A DNA stretch of 64,000 bases from contig NZ_JANHKP010000019.1 of the NCBI RefSeq assembly GCF_024497955.1, positions 78,920 through 142,919 of the forward strand, given 5' to 3'. The notes beneath the pieces are model-generated. The model did not search any database. It was not told the origin of the DNA and saw only the letters and a program-made list of their open reading frames with translations. Position numbers and translations under genes: made by a program. Below, in pieces: positions 55,605-63,800 of this stretch; within the stretch, counting starts at the first letter, position 1; every line of letters begins with the position of its first letter. The stretch comes from Streptomyces sp. C10-9-1. Its GTDB lineage: Bacteria > Actinomycetota > Actinomycetes > Streptomycetales > Streptomycetaceae.

Positions 55605-57239
55605 TTGGCAATCCCGGACCGGGGCCTGCTCGACTGGCTGGACGATGCGTCCGCCGAGCGGGGCCTCTCCTACGCGAACCGCGACGACGACTGGGACTTC
55701 GTCTCCTACCGCGACCTGGCCTCCCTGGTGCTGCGCACCGCGGCGGCGCTGCGGGCCCGCGGCGTCGGCGACGGCGACACCGTCGCCCTCGTGCAGCGCT
55801 CCAGCCCGGGCTTCGCCGCCGGGTTCTTCGGCGCGCTCGCCGCGGGGGCCACCCCCTGCTCCCTCGCCCCGCCCTTCGCCTACCAGCGTGCCGACGACTA
55901 CGCCCGGCACGCCGGGCACCTGCTGGCCGCGGTCCGCCCGCGGGCCGTCGTCTGCGACGACGAGTCGTTGGAGCGCATCGCCAAGCTGTCCGCGGACGCG
56001 GGGCTCGACGCGCCCGTCACCTTCGGTGCCCTGGTCGAGGGGGTCGAGCCCCTGCCGCGCCCCCTGCCGCTGCCCGCCACCGCGCTGGTGCAGTTCACCT
56101 CCGGATCCAGCGGCCACTCCCGCGGGGTGCGGATCTCCGAGGAGGCGCTGCGCACCAACCTCACCGGGATGCGTCGCTGGCTGGGCTGCCGCCCGGAGCT
56201 GCCCGCGGCCAGCTGGCTGCCCGTCCACCACGACATGGGGCTCGTCGGCTTCCTGCTGAACGTCGTGGTCACCGGCTTCGACGGCTGGATGATGCAGCCG
56301 GACGACTTCGTCCGCTCCCCGCTGCGCTTCCTGCGCTGCCTCAGCGAGCGCCGGATCGCCATGACCGCGATGCCCAACTTCGGGCTCTCGTACATCCTGC
56401 GCCGGGTGCGCCCCGCCGACCTGGAGGGGCTGAGCTTCGACGCGCTGCGCTGCGTGATCATCGGCGCGGAGCGGGTCGACCCCCGGGTGCTGGAGGACTT
56501 CCACGCCCTCCTCGGCCCGCACGGTCTGGACCGCGGTGCGCTGCTCCCCGCCTACGGCAGCGCCGAGGCCACCCTCGCGGTGACCGGCCTGCTGCCCGGC
56601 GAGGGCTGGTCCGCCCGGGAACCCGACGACAGCGACGCCGCCGCCCTCGCCGGGACGTCCGTCGTCGGCTGCGGCCGCCCCCTCGAAGGGCGCACGGTCT
56701 CCATCCGGTCCGAGGACGGGGCCGAGCTCCCCGAGGGCCAGGTCGGCGAGATCGTCGTCGAGGGGGTCTCGATCGCCGACGGGTACGTCGGGGACGCCGG
56801 CTCCGCCTCGGGCACCAGCCTCGGCGAGGGCGGGCTGCGGACCGGTGACGCCGGGTTCCGGCGCGAGGGCCAGCTGTTCGTCATCGGGCGCCTCGGCGAC
56901 GGCTTGAAGGTCAACGGCAAGATGGTCTTCGCCGAGAGCCTGGAGACGCTGCTGCACCAGCGCGGCCTCCCCGAGCGCCGGGTCGCCGTGCTGCTCGGCG
57001 TGCGCGACGGCGTGCCCACCGGTGTGGCCGTCTTCGCGGGGGTGCAGGACGGCTGGCGGGAGACCGCCCACGAGGTACTGGCCGAGTGGCTCCCGGGCGC
57101 CGAACTGCTCTCGGTGGAGGTGCCCCGGGGCGGCATCGCGGTCACCTCCAGCGGCAAGCCGCGGCGCCGGGTGATCTGGAAGGCGGTCTGCGCCGGCTGG
57201 TTCTCCGAGTCGACCCGGGCCCTGGCCCCGGAGGGCTGA
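55605..57239 (+). CDS. Fatty acyl-AMP ligase (FAAL)
   Basis: A 544-aa member of the fatty acyl-AMP ligase family: ALVQFTSGSSGHSRGV (A3), WLPVHHDMGLVGFLL (A4, diagnostic for FAALs), AYGSAEATLAVT (A5), and GLKVNGKMVFAES near the end. These enzymes activate a free fatty acid and pass it to an ACP, not to CoA. The ACP at 40.7 kb is the likely acceptor. I chose TTG 55605, preceded by GAGGACGAGG; the frame extends to 55311 but that part lies in the divergent promoter. Confidence 0.92.
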   Translation: MAIPDRGLLDWLDDASAERGLSYANRDDDWDFVSYRDLASLVLRTAAALRARGVGDGDTVALVQRSSPGFAAGFFGALAAGATPCSLAPPFAYQRADDYARHAGHLLAAVRPRAVVCDDESLERIAKLSADAGLDAPVTFGALVEGVEPLPRPLPLPATALVQFTSGSSGHSRGVRISEEALRTNLTGMRRWLGCRPELPAASWLPVHHDMGLVGFLLNVVVTGFDGWMMQPDDFVRSPLRFLRCLSERRIAMTAMPNFGLSYILRRVRPADLEGLSFDALRCVIIGAERVDPRVLEDFHALLGPHGLDRGALLPAYGSAEATLAVTGLLPGEGWSAREPDDSDAAALAGTSVVGCGRPLEGRTVSIRSEDGAELPEGQVGEIVVEGVSIADGYVGDAGSASGTSLGEGGLRTGDAGFRREGQLFVIGRLGDGLKVNGKMVFAESLETLLHQRGLPERRVAVLLGVRDGVPTGVAVFAGVQDGWRETAHEVLAEWLPGAELLSVEVPRGGIAVTSSGKPRRRVIWKAVCAGWFSESTRALAPEG

Positions 57240-57257
57240 CCGGGCACCGCCCTCCGC

Positions 57258-57300
57258 GGCCCCGCCCCGCACCCGGTCCGCCGGGGAGCGGGGCGGGGCC
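57258..57300. terminator. Bidirectional terminator between FAAL and di-iron oxygenase
   Basis: Perfect 13-bp inverted repeat (57258-57270 with 57288-57300), 17-nt loop, between converging genes. Confidence 0.7.
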
Positions 57301-57481
57301 CGCCGCCGTCCGGCCGGGAAGGGCCCTTCCCGGGCCCGTCGCGCTCCCGTACGCGGTCGGTCCTGCCCGGATCGGCCAGGTGCTACGGGACGGGGTCCAC
57401 CGTGCTCCCGCACGCAGATACCGGCCGCCCGCGCATCGGGGGGTGCGCGGACGGCCGGGGCCGGGGGAGGGCGGTGAGGGG

Positions 57482-58501
57482 TCAGCGGGTGACGGCCATG
57501 ATCTCCGGGCGCACCAGGTTCTCGTCCAGCAGCAGCTGCTTGACCTTGTCCGACAGCATCCCCAGCTGCCGCAGCACGTGGATCACCTGCTGGAACAGCA
57601 TCTGCCGGTAGGTCGCCATCATCGGGTTGGTCCGTGCGAAGCGCAGGCCCGCCTCCACGTCCAGCTCCATCCGCTCCCACACCTCGCGGAGCATGAACCG
57701 CCGCGACATCAGCCGGATCGACTCCAGCAGGAAGTCCTCCCGGTCCTTCAGCTCCGCTGCGGTCACCTCGTTGTACATGCCGGTCAGAGCGGTGACGCCG
57801 AAGGCGATGTGGCGGGCCTCGTCACTCGCGACCATCCGCGTGATCTGCCGGATCACCGGATCGCCGAACCCGCTGCTGGCCAGGCGCAGTCCGGTGATCG
57901 CCAGCCCCTCCACGACCACCTGCATCCCCAGGTAGACGATGTCCCAGCGGGACTCCGACAGCAGGTCGTGCAGCAGCCTCTGCAACCCCGGGTTGATCGG
58001 GTACACGGTCCCGAGCTTCTCGTCCACGTAGCGGGCGAACGCCTCCACGTGCCGGGCCTCGTCGGCGACCTGGGAGGCCGCGTAGGTCTTGGCCTCCATG
58101 TCCGGCACCGTCTCCACGAGCCGGGCCGTGGTCACCAGCGCGCCCTGCTCGCCGTGGAGGAACTGGCTGCACATCCACGCCTGGTACTCCCAGCGGAAGG
58201 CGGTCAGCAGCTCCCGCGGCACCGGGCTGCCCTCCCCGACGACGAAGGAGGCCAGCCGTGCGCCGTTCTCCTCCGACAGCTCTGCCCCGAAGTCGACCTC
58301 GTGGTCCCAGTCGATGTCGGTGGTGGCGTTCCACTGGTTGAGCTTGTTCTTCTCGTACAGGTTCCAGACCCGGCCGTCGCGCTTGCCGTAGTCCCAGTTC
58401 AGGCAGGCCCGGAAGCGCGCGTCGACCTCCATCAGATCCGCCGTGACGGCGTCAAGGGTGAAGAACGTCGCGTCGGCTGTCTCTTCGGGAACAGCGGTCA
58501 T
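57482..58501 (-). CDS. Ferritin-like non-haem di-iron oxygenase
   Basis: A 339-aa helical protein. Two ExxH-type motifs typical of di-iron carboxylate enzymes, ADEARHVEAF and ASDEARHIAFG, are spaced about 80 residues apart, with further Glu in FLHGEQGAL and VVVEGLAITG. The family includes AurF-like N-oxygenases and acyl desaturases; I cannot decide whether the target is an amine, an amino acid or the acyl chain. It is alone on the minus strand with its own copy of the cluster motif, pointing to a dedicated modification step. Confidence 0.8.
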   Translation of the reverse strand: MTAVPEETADATFFTLDAVTADLMEVDARFRACLNWDYGKRDGRVWNLYEKNKLNQWNATTDIDWDHEVDFGAELSEENGARLASFVVGEGSPVPRELLTAFRWEYQAWMCSQFLHGEQGALVTTARLVETVPDMEAKTYAASQVADEARHVEAFARYVDEKLGTVYPINPGLQRLLHDLLSESRWDIVYLGMQVVVEGLAITGLRLASSGFGDPVIRQITRMVASDEARHIAFGVTALTGMYNEVTAAELKDREDFLLESIRLMSRRFMLREVWERMELDVEAGLRFARTNPMMATYRQMLFQQVIHVLRQLGMLSDKVKQLLLDENLVRPEIMAVTR

Positions 58502-58591
58502 CGGTGGCGATCCCCTCGGGCACGGGAAGAGAAGGGCAGTCAGGACTCAGGACTGTCGCCAGCGATCCTCGGACGCGGGCGGGCGCGGAAG

Positions 58592-58612
58592 CCAGGCAGG
58601 CCCCGGGCAACT
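58592..58612 (-). promoter_or_regulatory. Cluster motif copy 6, upstream of the di-iron oxygenase
   Basis: Read on the minus strand: GTTGCCCG, N3, CCTGCCTGG, cores 11 bp apart. It ends 90 nt before the start codon; AGGATC lies 22 nt downstream as a possible -10. Confidence 0.75.
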
Positions 58613-58625
58613 GGGCGGCAGCCCG

Positions 58626-58646
58626 GTTGCCGGTCCCCGTGCCTGG
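58626..58646 (+). promoter_or_regulatory. Cluster motif copy 7, upstream of thioesterase 2
   Basis: Plus strand: GTTGCCGG, N5, GTGCCTGG, TGCC cores 12 bp apart. It ends 87 nt before the start codon and is back-to-back with copy 6. Confidence 0.75.
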
Positions 58647-58733
58647 TCCCGCAGGCCCCGTGCTCCCACCATGTCCCCCGGAGCGCCGCGGGGCCACCGC
58701 CCCGACCACGCGCCGGACGACGAAAGGACCGGG

Positions 58734-59522
58734 ATGCGAACCCCTGCCGCAGCACGACCCTCCGACTCCGGGCGCACCCCCGCGCGGGACGCGGACAGTC
58801 CGTGGATCGTGGGACGGGTCACCGCACCGGCCGCCCGCCTCAGACTGTTCTGCCTGCCCCAGGCGGGAGGCAGCGCCGCCTCGTTCGCCCCCTGGCGGCT
58901 CACCCCGCCCGCCCGCATCGAGCTCGCCACCGTCGAGCTGCCCGGGCGCGGGGTCCGCGGGGCCGAGCCCCTGCCCCCGACCGTCGAGGAGCTGGCCGAT
59001 GCCGTACTCGACGGCATCGCCCCCGAACTGGACATGCCCTACGCCGTGTTCGGCCACAGCTTCGGCGCGCTCCTCGGCTACGAGCTCACCCGCCGCATCG
59101 CCGCCCGGGGGCTCACCCCGCCGCTCGCCCTGTTCGCCTCCTCCTCCCGCGCCCCGCACGTCCCCGTGGCCAAGCGGATCACCGGCCGCGACGACGAGGG
59201 CCTGCTCCGGTGGCTGGAGGGGTTCGGGGGCTTCCCTTCCGAGCTGCGCTCCTACCCCGCCTACCTGCGCTACGCCGTGCGGACCGTGCGCCAGGACCTG
59301 GCGCTCACCGAGGCGTACCTGGCCCCCGGCCCCGAGCCGGTCGCCTGCCCGCTCCACGTCCTCGGCGGAAGCGGGGACCCGCTGGTCGGTGCCGAGCAGC
59401 TGGAGCGCTGGCGGGACGTGGCGGGCGGCCCCTTCAGCCGGACCCTCCACCCCGGCGGGCACGACCACCCCTTCACCGGCGCGCCCGGAGTCCTCGCCCG
59501 TATCGGCGCGGTACTGGCCTGA
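58734..59522 (+). CDS. Type II thioesterase 2
   Basis: A 262-aa alpha/beta hydrolase: Ser109 in GHSFG, Asp in the GGSGDPL strand end, His in GGHDHPF. The N-terminus has RLRLFCLPQAGGSAASFAPW. Its role is editing of mis-primed or stalled carrier proteins. AAAGGA 5 nt before ATG 58734 supports the start. It is similar to, but distinct from, thioesterase 1 at 41.2 kb. It begins a plus-strand group with the SyrP-like oxygenase. Confidence 0.9.
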   Translation: MRTPAAARPSDSGRTPARDADSPWIVGRVTAPAARLRLFCLPQAGGSAASFAPWRLTPPARIELATVELPGRGVRGAEPLPPTVEELADAVLDGIAPELDMPYAVFGHSFGALLGYELTRRIAARGLTPPLALFASSSRAPHVPVAKRITGRDDEGLLRWLEGFGGFPSELRSYPAYLRYAVRTVRQDLALTEAYLAPGPEPVACPLHVLGGSGDPLVGAEQLERWRDVAGGPFSRTLHPGGHDHPFTGAPGVLARIGAVLA

Positions 59523-59642
59523 CCCGGTCGGGACCGGCGGCCGCCCCGGGCCCGGTCCCTTCGCCGCCCGGCCCGCCCGCGCGCCCCGCCGCCCGCTCCG
59601 CCCACCTCCGAACGCCCGACCGCTGCCAGGGAGTTGCCCACC

Positions 59643-60608
59643 GTGAACGTTCTCAACGGAATCCCGCTCGTCGAGGCGGACGGCGCCGAGCTGGGGGACT
59701 TCCTCCGCACCCGCGCCCCGTCCGTGGAGGCGGCCCTCGCCGAGACCGGCGCCGTGCTCGTCCGGGGCGCGTCCGGCGACGGCGTCGGCGGCTTCCAGCG
59801 CGCGCTGGAAGCCCTCGGCTTCGCCCCCCTGGAGTACACCGAGCGCTCCACCCCGCGCAGCGAGGTGGGCGACGGGGTCTTCACCTCCACCGAGTACCCC
59901 TCCCGCGAGGTGATCCCCCAGCACTGCGAGTCCTCCTACGCGGGCGCCTGGCCGGGGCGGCTGGCCTTCCACTGCGCCGTCCCGGCGGAGAGCGGCGGCG
60001 CCACGCCGATCACCGACGTCGCCCGGGTGCTGGAGGACATCCCGCCGGAGATCGTCGAGGCCGTCGACCGGCGCGGACTGCGCTACGTCCGCAACTACGG
60101 CAGCGGCATCGGGCTGGACTGGCGCGAGGCGTTCCAGGCCGGCAGCCGCGAGGAGGTCGACCGCTTCTGCCGGCTGGCCGGGCTGGAGCACAACTGGCTG
60201 GACGACGACTGCCTGCGCACCACCCGCCGGGCCCCCGGGCTGGCCGTGCACCCCCGCACCGGCCGCCGCGTCTGGTTCAACCACCTGCTGCTCTTCCACC
60301 AGTCCTCGCTGCCCGGCACGCTGCGCACCGACCTGGTCGGCCTGTTCGGCGAGGACGGGCTGCCCAACGACGTCCTCTTCGGCGACGGGGAGCCCGTCCC
60401 GGACGACATGGTCGCCGCCGTCCGGGACGCGTTCGACCGCCGTGTCCAGCGCTTCGACTGGCGCCGCCACGACCTCATGGTGATCGACAACATGCGCTGG
60501 TCCCACGGCCGGGAGGCGTTCACCGGCGACCGCAGGGTGCTGGTCTCCATGTCGGACCTGGTCACCCGGGCCGACCTGACCCAGCGGGACCGCCCGGCGC
60601 CCCGCTGA
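59643..60608 (+). CDS. SyrP-like Fe(II)/2-oxoglutarate oxygenase (TauD superfamily)
   Basis: A 321-aa oxygenase. The metal triad is His94-Cys-Glu96 (VIPQHCESSYA) and His288 (NMRWSHGREAF). The segments WFNHLLLFHQ and GGATPITD are typical of SyrP, which hydroxylates the beta carbon of a carrier-bound aspartate, and of relatives with other substrates. Here the Asn-type code in NRPS C makes a bound Asn or another residue a candidate. GTG 59643 has CAGGGAG 9 nt upstream. It is 120 bp after thioesterase 2 in the same direction. Confidence 0.87.
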   Translation: MNVLNGIPLVEADGAELGDFLRTRAPSVEAALAETGAVLVRGASGDGVGGFQRALEALGFAPLEYTERSTPRSEVGDGVFTSTEYPSREVIPQHCESSYAGAWPGRLAFHCAVPAESGGATPITDVARVLEDIPPEIVEAVDRRGLRYVRNYGSGIGLDWREAFQAGSREEVDRFCRLAGLEHNWLDDDCLRTTRRAPGLAVHPRTGRRVWFNHLLLFHQSSLPGTLRTDLVGLFGEDGLPNDVLFGDGEPVPDDMVAAVRDAFDRRVQRFDWRRHDLMVIDNMRWSHGREAFTGDRRVLVSMSDLVTRADLTQRDRPAPR

Positions 60609-60664
60609 GCACCGCCCGCCCCACCGGCAGCCCCGCCCCGCCCACCGCCCGGCGCGGGCAGGGA

Positions 60665-60685
60665 AGCTGCCGGTCGGCTGCCTGG
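60665..60685 (+). promoter_or_regulatory. Cluster motif copy 8, upstream of NRPS C
   Basis: Plus strand: GCTGCCGG, N3, GCTGCCTGG, TGCC cores 11 bp apart (60668 and 60679). It ends 158 nt before the NRPS C start, giving that gene a promoter of its own although the upstream gene is co-directional. The remaining 150 bp before the gene show nothing else. Confidence 0.75.
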
Positions 60686-60843
60686 TACGCCGCTCGGCAC
60701 CCGCGCCATCATCACCGACGTGGCCCGAAGCGGCCGAGGCGGCCGGAGCAGCCCACGCGGCCGGTCGCCGGCCGCCCGCCTTCCGATGTCCGACGGCCCG
60801 CTCCCGCAGCGCGCACGCCGACCGTCCCGGGGAAGACAGACCT

Positions 60844-63800
60844 GTGAACGAAGAGCCCCAGTCGCCCATCGAGTCCGCGCTGCCCCTCACCCCGCTCCAG
60901 GAGGGCATGCTCTTCCACGCCCTGTACGACACCGAGGCGGTGGACGTCTACACCGTCCAGGCCCCCTTCGAGCTGCGCGGTCCGGTCTCGGCGGGGGCGC
61001 TGCGCGCGGCCTGCGGTGCACTGCTCGCCCGGTACGGGGTCCTGCGGGCCGGGTTCCGCCAGCGTGCGGGCGGGCAGCCGGTACAGCTGATCCGCCGCAC
61101 CGTCGACACCCCCTGGACCGAGCTCGACCTCTCGGCGCAGCCGGCGCCCGACCGACGCAAGGGACTCCTCGCCTTCCTGGAGGAGGAGCGGCTGCGCCGC
61201 TTCGACATGGCGGCTCCCCCGCTGATGCGCTTCGCCCTGGTGCGCCTCGGCGCGGACCACCACGTCTTCGTCCTGACGTACCACCACATCCTGCTGGACG
61301 GCTGGTCGGTGCCGCTGGTGCTGCGCGACCTGTTCGCCCTGTACGGGCGCGAGGCCGGACTCCCGGCCCCCGAACCGGCCGTCCCGCCCGCCGACTTCAC
61401 CGACTTCCTGCGCTGGCGGGCCCGCCGGCGCACCGGCGAGGCCGAGGACGCCTGGCGCCAGGCGCTCGCGGGGCTGGCCGGACCGACGCTCGTCGCCCCC
61501 GGTCTGCCGCACGGCGGCTCCGGCGGGATGCCCGGCCTCACCCGCCTCACCCTCTCCGAGGACACCACCCGGCGGCTCACCGAGGCGGCCCGGCGCCACG
61601 GACTGACCCTGAACACGGTCGTCCAGGGGGCCTGGTCCCTCCTGCTCTCGCTGCTCACCGGCCGCGAGGACGTGCTCTTCGGACAGACCGTGCACGGCCG
61701 GCCGCCCGGACTGCCGGGCGCCGAGGCGATCGTGGGACTGCTGATGAACGCCGTCGCCGTCCGGGTGCGCATCGACCCCGCGGAGTCCCTGGCCGCCTTC
61801 CTCGGCCGCATCCAGGACGAGCAGCTGGCCCTCGCCCCGCACCAGCACCTGGGGCTGACCGAGGTCCGCCGGCTCACCGGTCTCGACACGCTCTTCGACA
61901 CCTCCATCGGCTTCGGGGACACCCGGTTCGACCGCGAGCCGCTGCCCGAGTGGGTCCCCGGCCTGCGCATCGCCCCGCTCACCGAGGAGGCCGCCGACCG
62001 CCCGGCCGGCACCGACGGGGACGGCGACGGGCCGGGCGAGATCAGCGGGGCCACCCACCACCCGCTGAGCGTCTTCGCCGTGCCCGGCCGCCGGTTCCGC
62101 CTGGACCTCAGCTACGACAAGGAGGCGTACGGCCCCGCCGAACTGCGGCAGATCCGCGACCGGCTGCGGCTGCTGCTGGACGCCTTCGCCGCCGACCCCG
62201 AGACCCTCGTCGGACGGGTCCCGCTGCTCACCGGCGCCGAGCGGCGGCAGGTGCTGGAGCGGTGGAGCCGCCACCCGGGCACCGGACCCGCCGCGGCAGC
62301 CTCCGGTGACGCCCCCGCCCACCCCGCCACCGTGCTCGCGCGCTTCGAGGCGCAGGTGGCCGCCACGCCCGCCGCGCCCGCCGTCGCGGACGGCCGGGAC
62401 CGCCTCGACTACCGCTCCCTCGACGCCGCGGCCGACCGCCTCGCCCGCCTCCTGCTGCGGCGCGGTGTGCGGCGCGGCGACCTCGTCGCCGTGGCCCTCC
62501 CCCGGGGGACGGAGCTGATCGCCGCACTGCTCGGCATCTGGCGGGCGGGCGCCGGGTACCTGCCCCTCGACCTCGGCCACCCGGACGAGCGCATCGCCTT
62601 CATGCTCGCGGACGCCGCGCCGTCGGCGGTCCTGTGCGAACGGGCCGCCCACCCCGCCCTGGCGGGCCACCGGGCCGCCGTCGTCCCGCTCGGCGACCCG
62701 GCGACCCGCGCGGAGCTCGCCGCGCTGCCCGCCGGCCCGCCCGGGGACGCCGAGCGCGGCGGCCCGCTCCACCCCGCGGACCTCGCCTACGTCATCTACA
62801 CCTCCGGGTCCACCGGGCGCCCCAAGGGGGTCGCCGTCGAGCACCGCACCGTGGACCGCTACCTGTCCTTCGCCCGCGCCGCCTACCCGGGACTCGCCGG
62901 GCAGGCCCTCGTGCACTCGCCGCTCTCCTTCGACCTCACCGTCACCGGGATCCTCGGCCCGCTCACCGCGGGCGGCCTGGTGCGCCTGGTCGACCTCGAC
63001 GACTTCGACGCCCCGGCGGGCGCCGGGGACCGGGCGGTCTCCTTCGCGAAGGCCACGCCCAGCCACCTCCCGGTCCTGGAGGCCGCCGACCCCTGGTACT
63101 CGCCCACCGGCGAGCTGGTCCTCGGCGGGGAGCAGTTGACCGGCGAGGCGCTCGCCGCCTGGCGGGACCGCCACCCGGGAACGGTGGTCGTCAACGAGTA
63201 CGGCCCCACCGAGGCGACCGTCGGCTGCATGGAGCACCGGATCGAGCCCGGCGACCCGCTCCCGCAGGGCCCGGTGCCGATCGGCCGCCCGGCACCCGAT
63301 GCACGCCTCTACGTCCTGGACGCCTGCCTGCGCCCGGTGCCCCCGGGAGTCCCGGGCGAGATCTACATCGGCGGCGGGATCCTGGCCCGCGGCTACGTCG
63401 GCCGTCCCGGGACCACCGCCGAACGCTTCGTCGCCGACCCCTTCGCCGGCCCCGGGGCGCGGATGTACCGGACCGGCGACCTCGCCTGGTGGCGGCCCGA
63501 CGGGACCATGGTCTACGGCGGCCGCACCGACGACCAGGTCAAGCTCAGGGGCCACCGCATCGAGCTCGGCGAGGTCGAGGCCGCGGTGGGCGCCGTCCCC
63601 GGTGTCGCCCGCGCCGCGGCGGCGGTCCGCCCCGACCGGCGGGGGACGCCGCGGCTGGTCGCCTACGTGGTGCCCGAGCCCGGTGCCGCGCCCGACCCCC
63701 GTGCCCTCGCCGACCGGGTCGCCCGGCTGCTCCCCGGCTACATGGCGCCCTCGGCGTACGTCCCGCTGCCCGGCCTCCCCCTGACCCCCAACGGCAAGGT

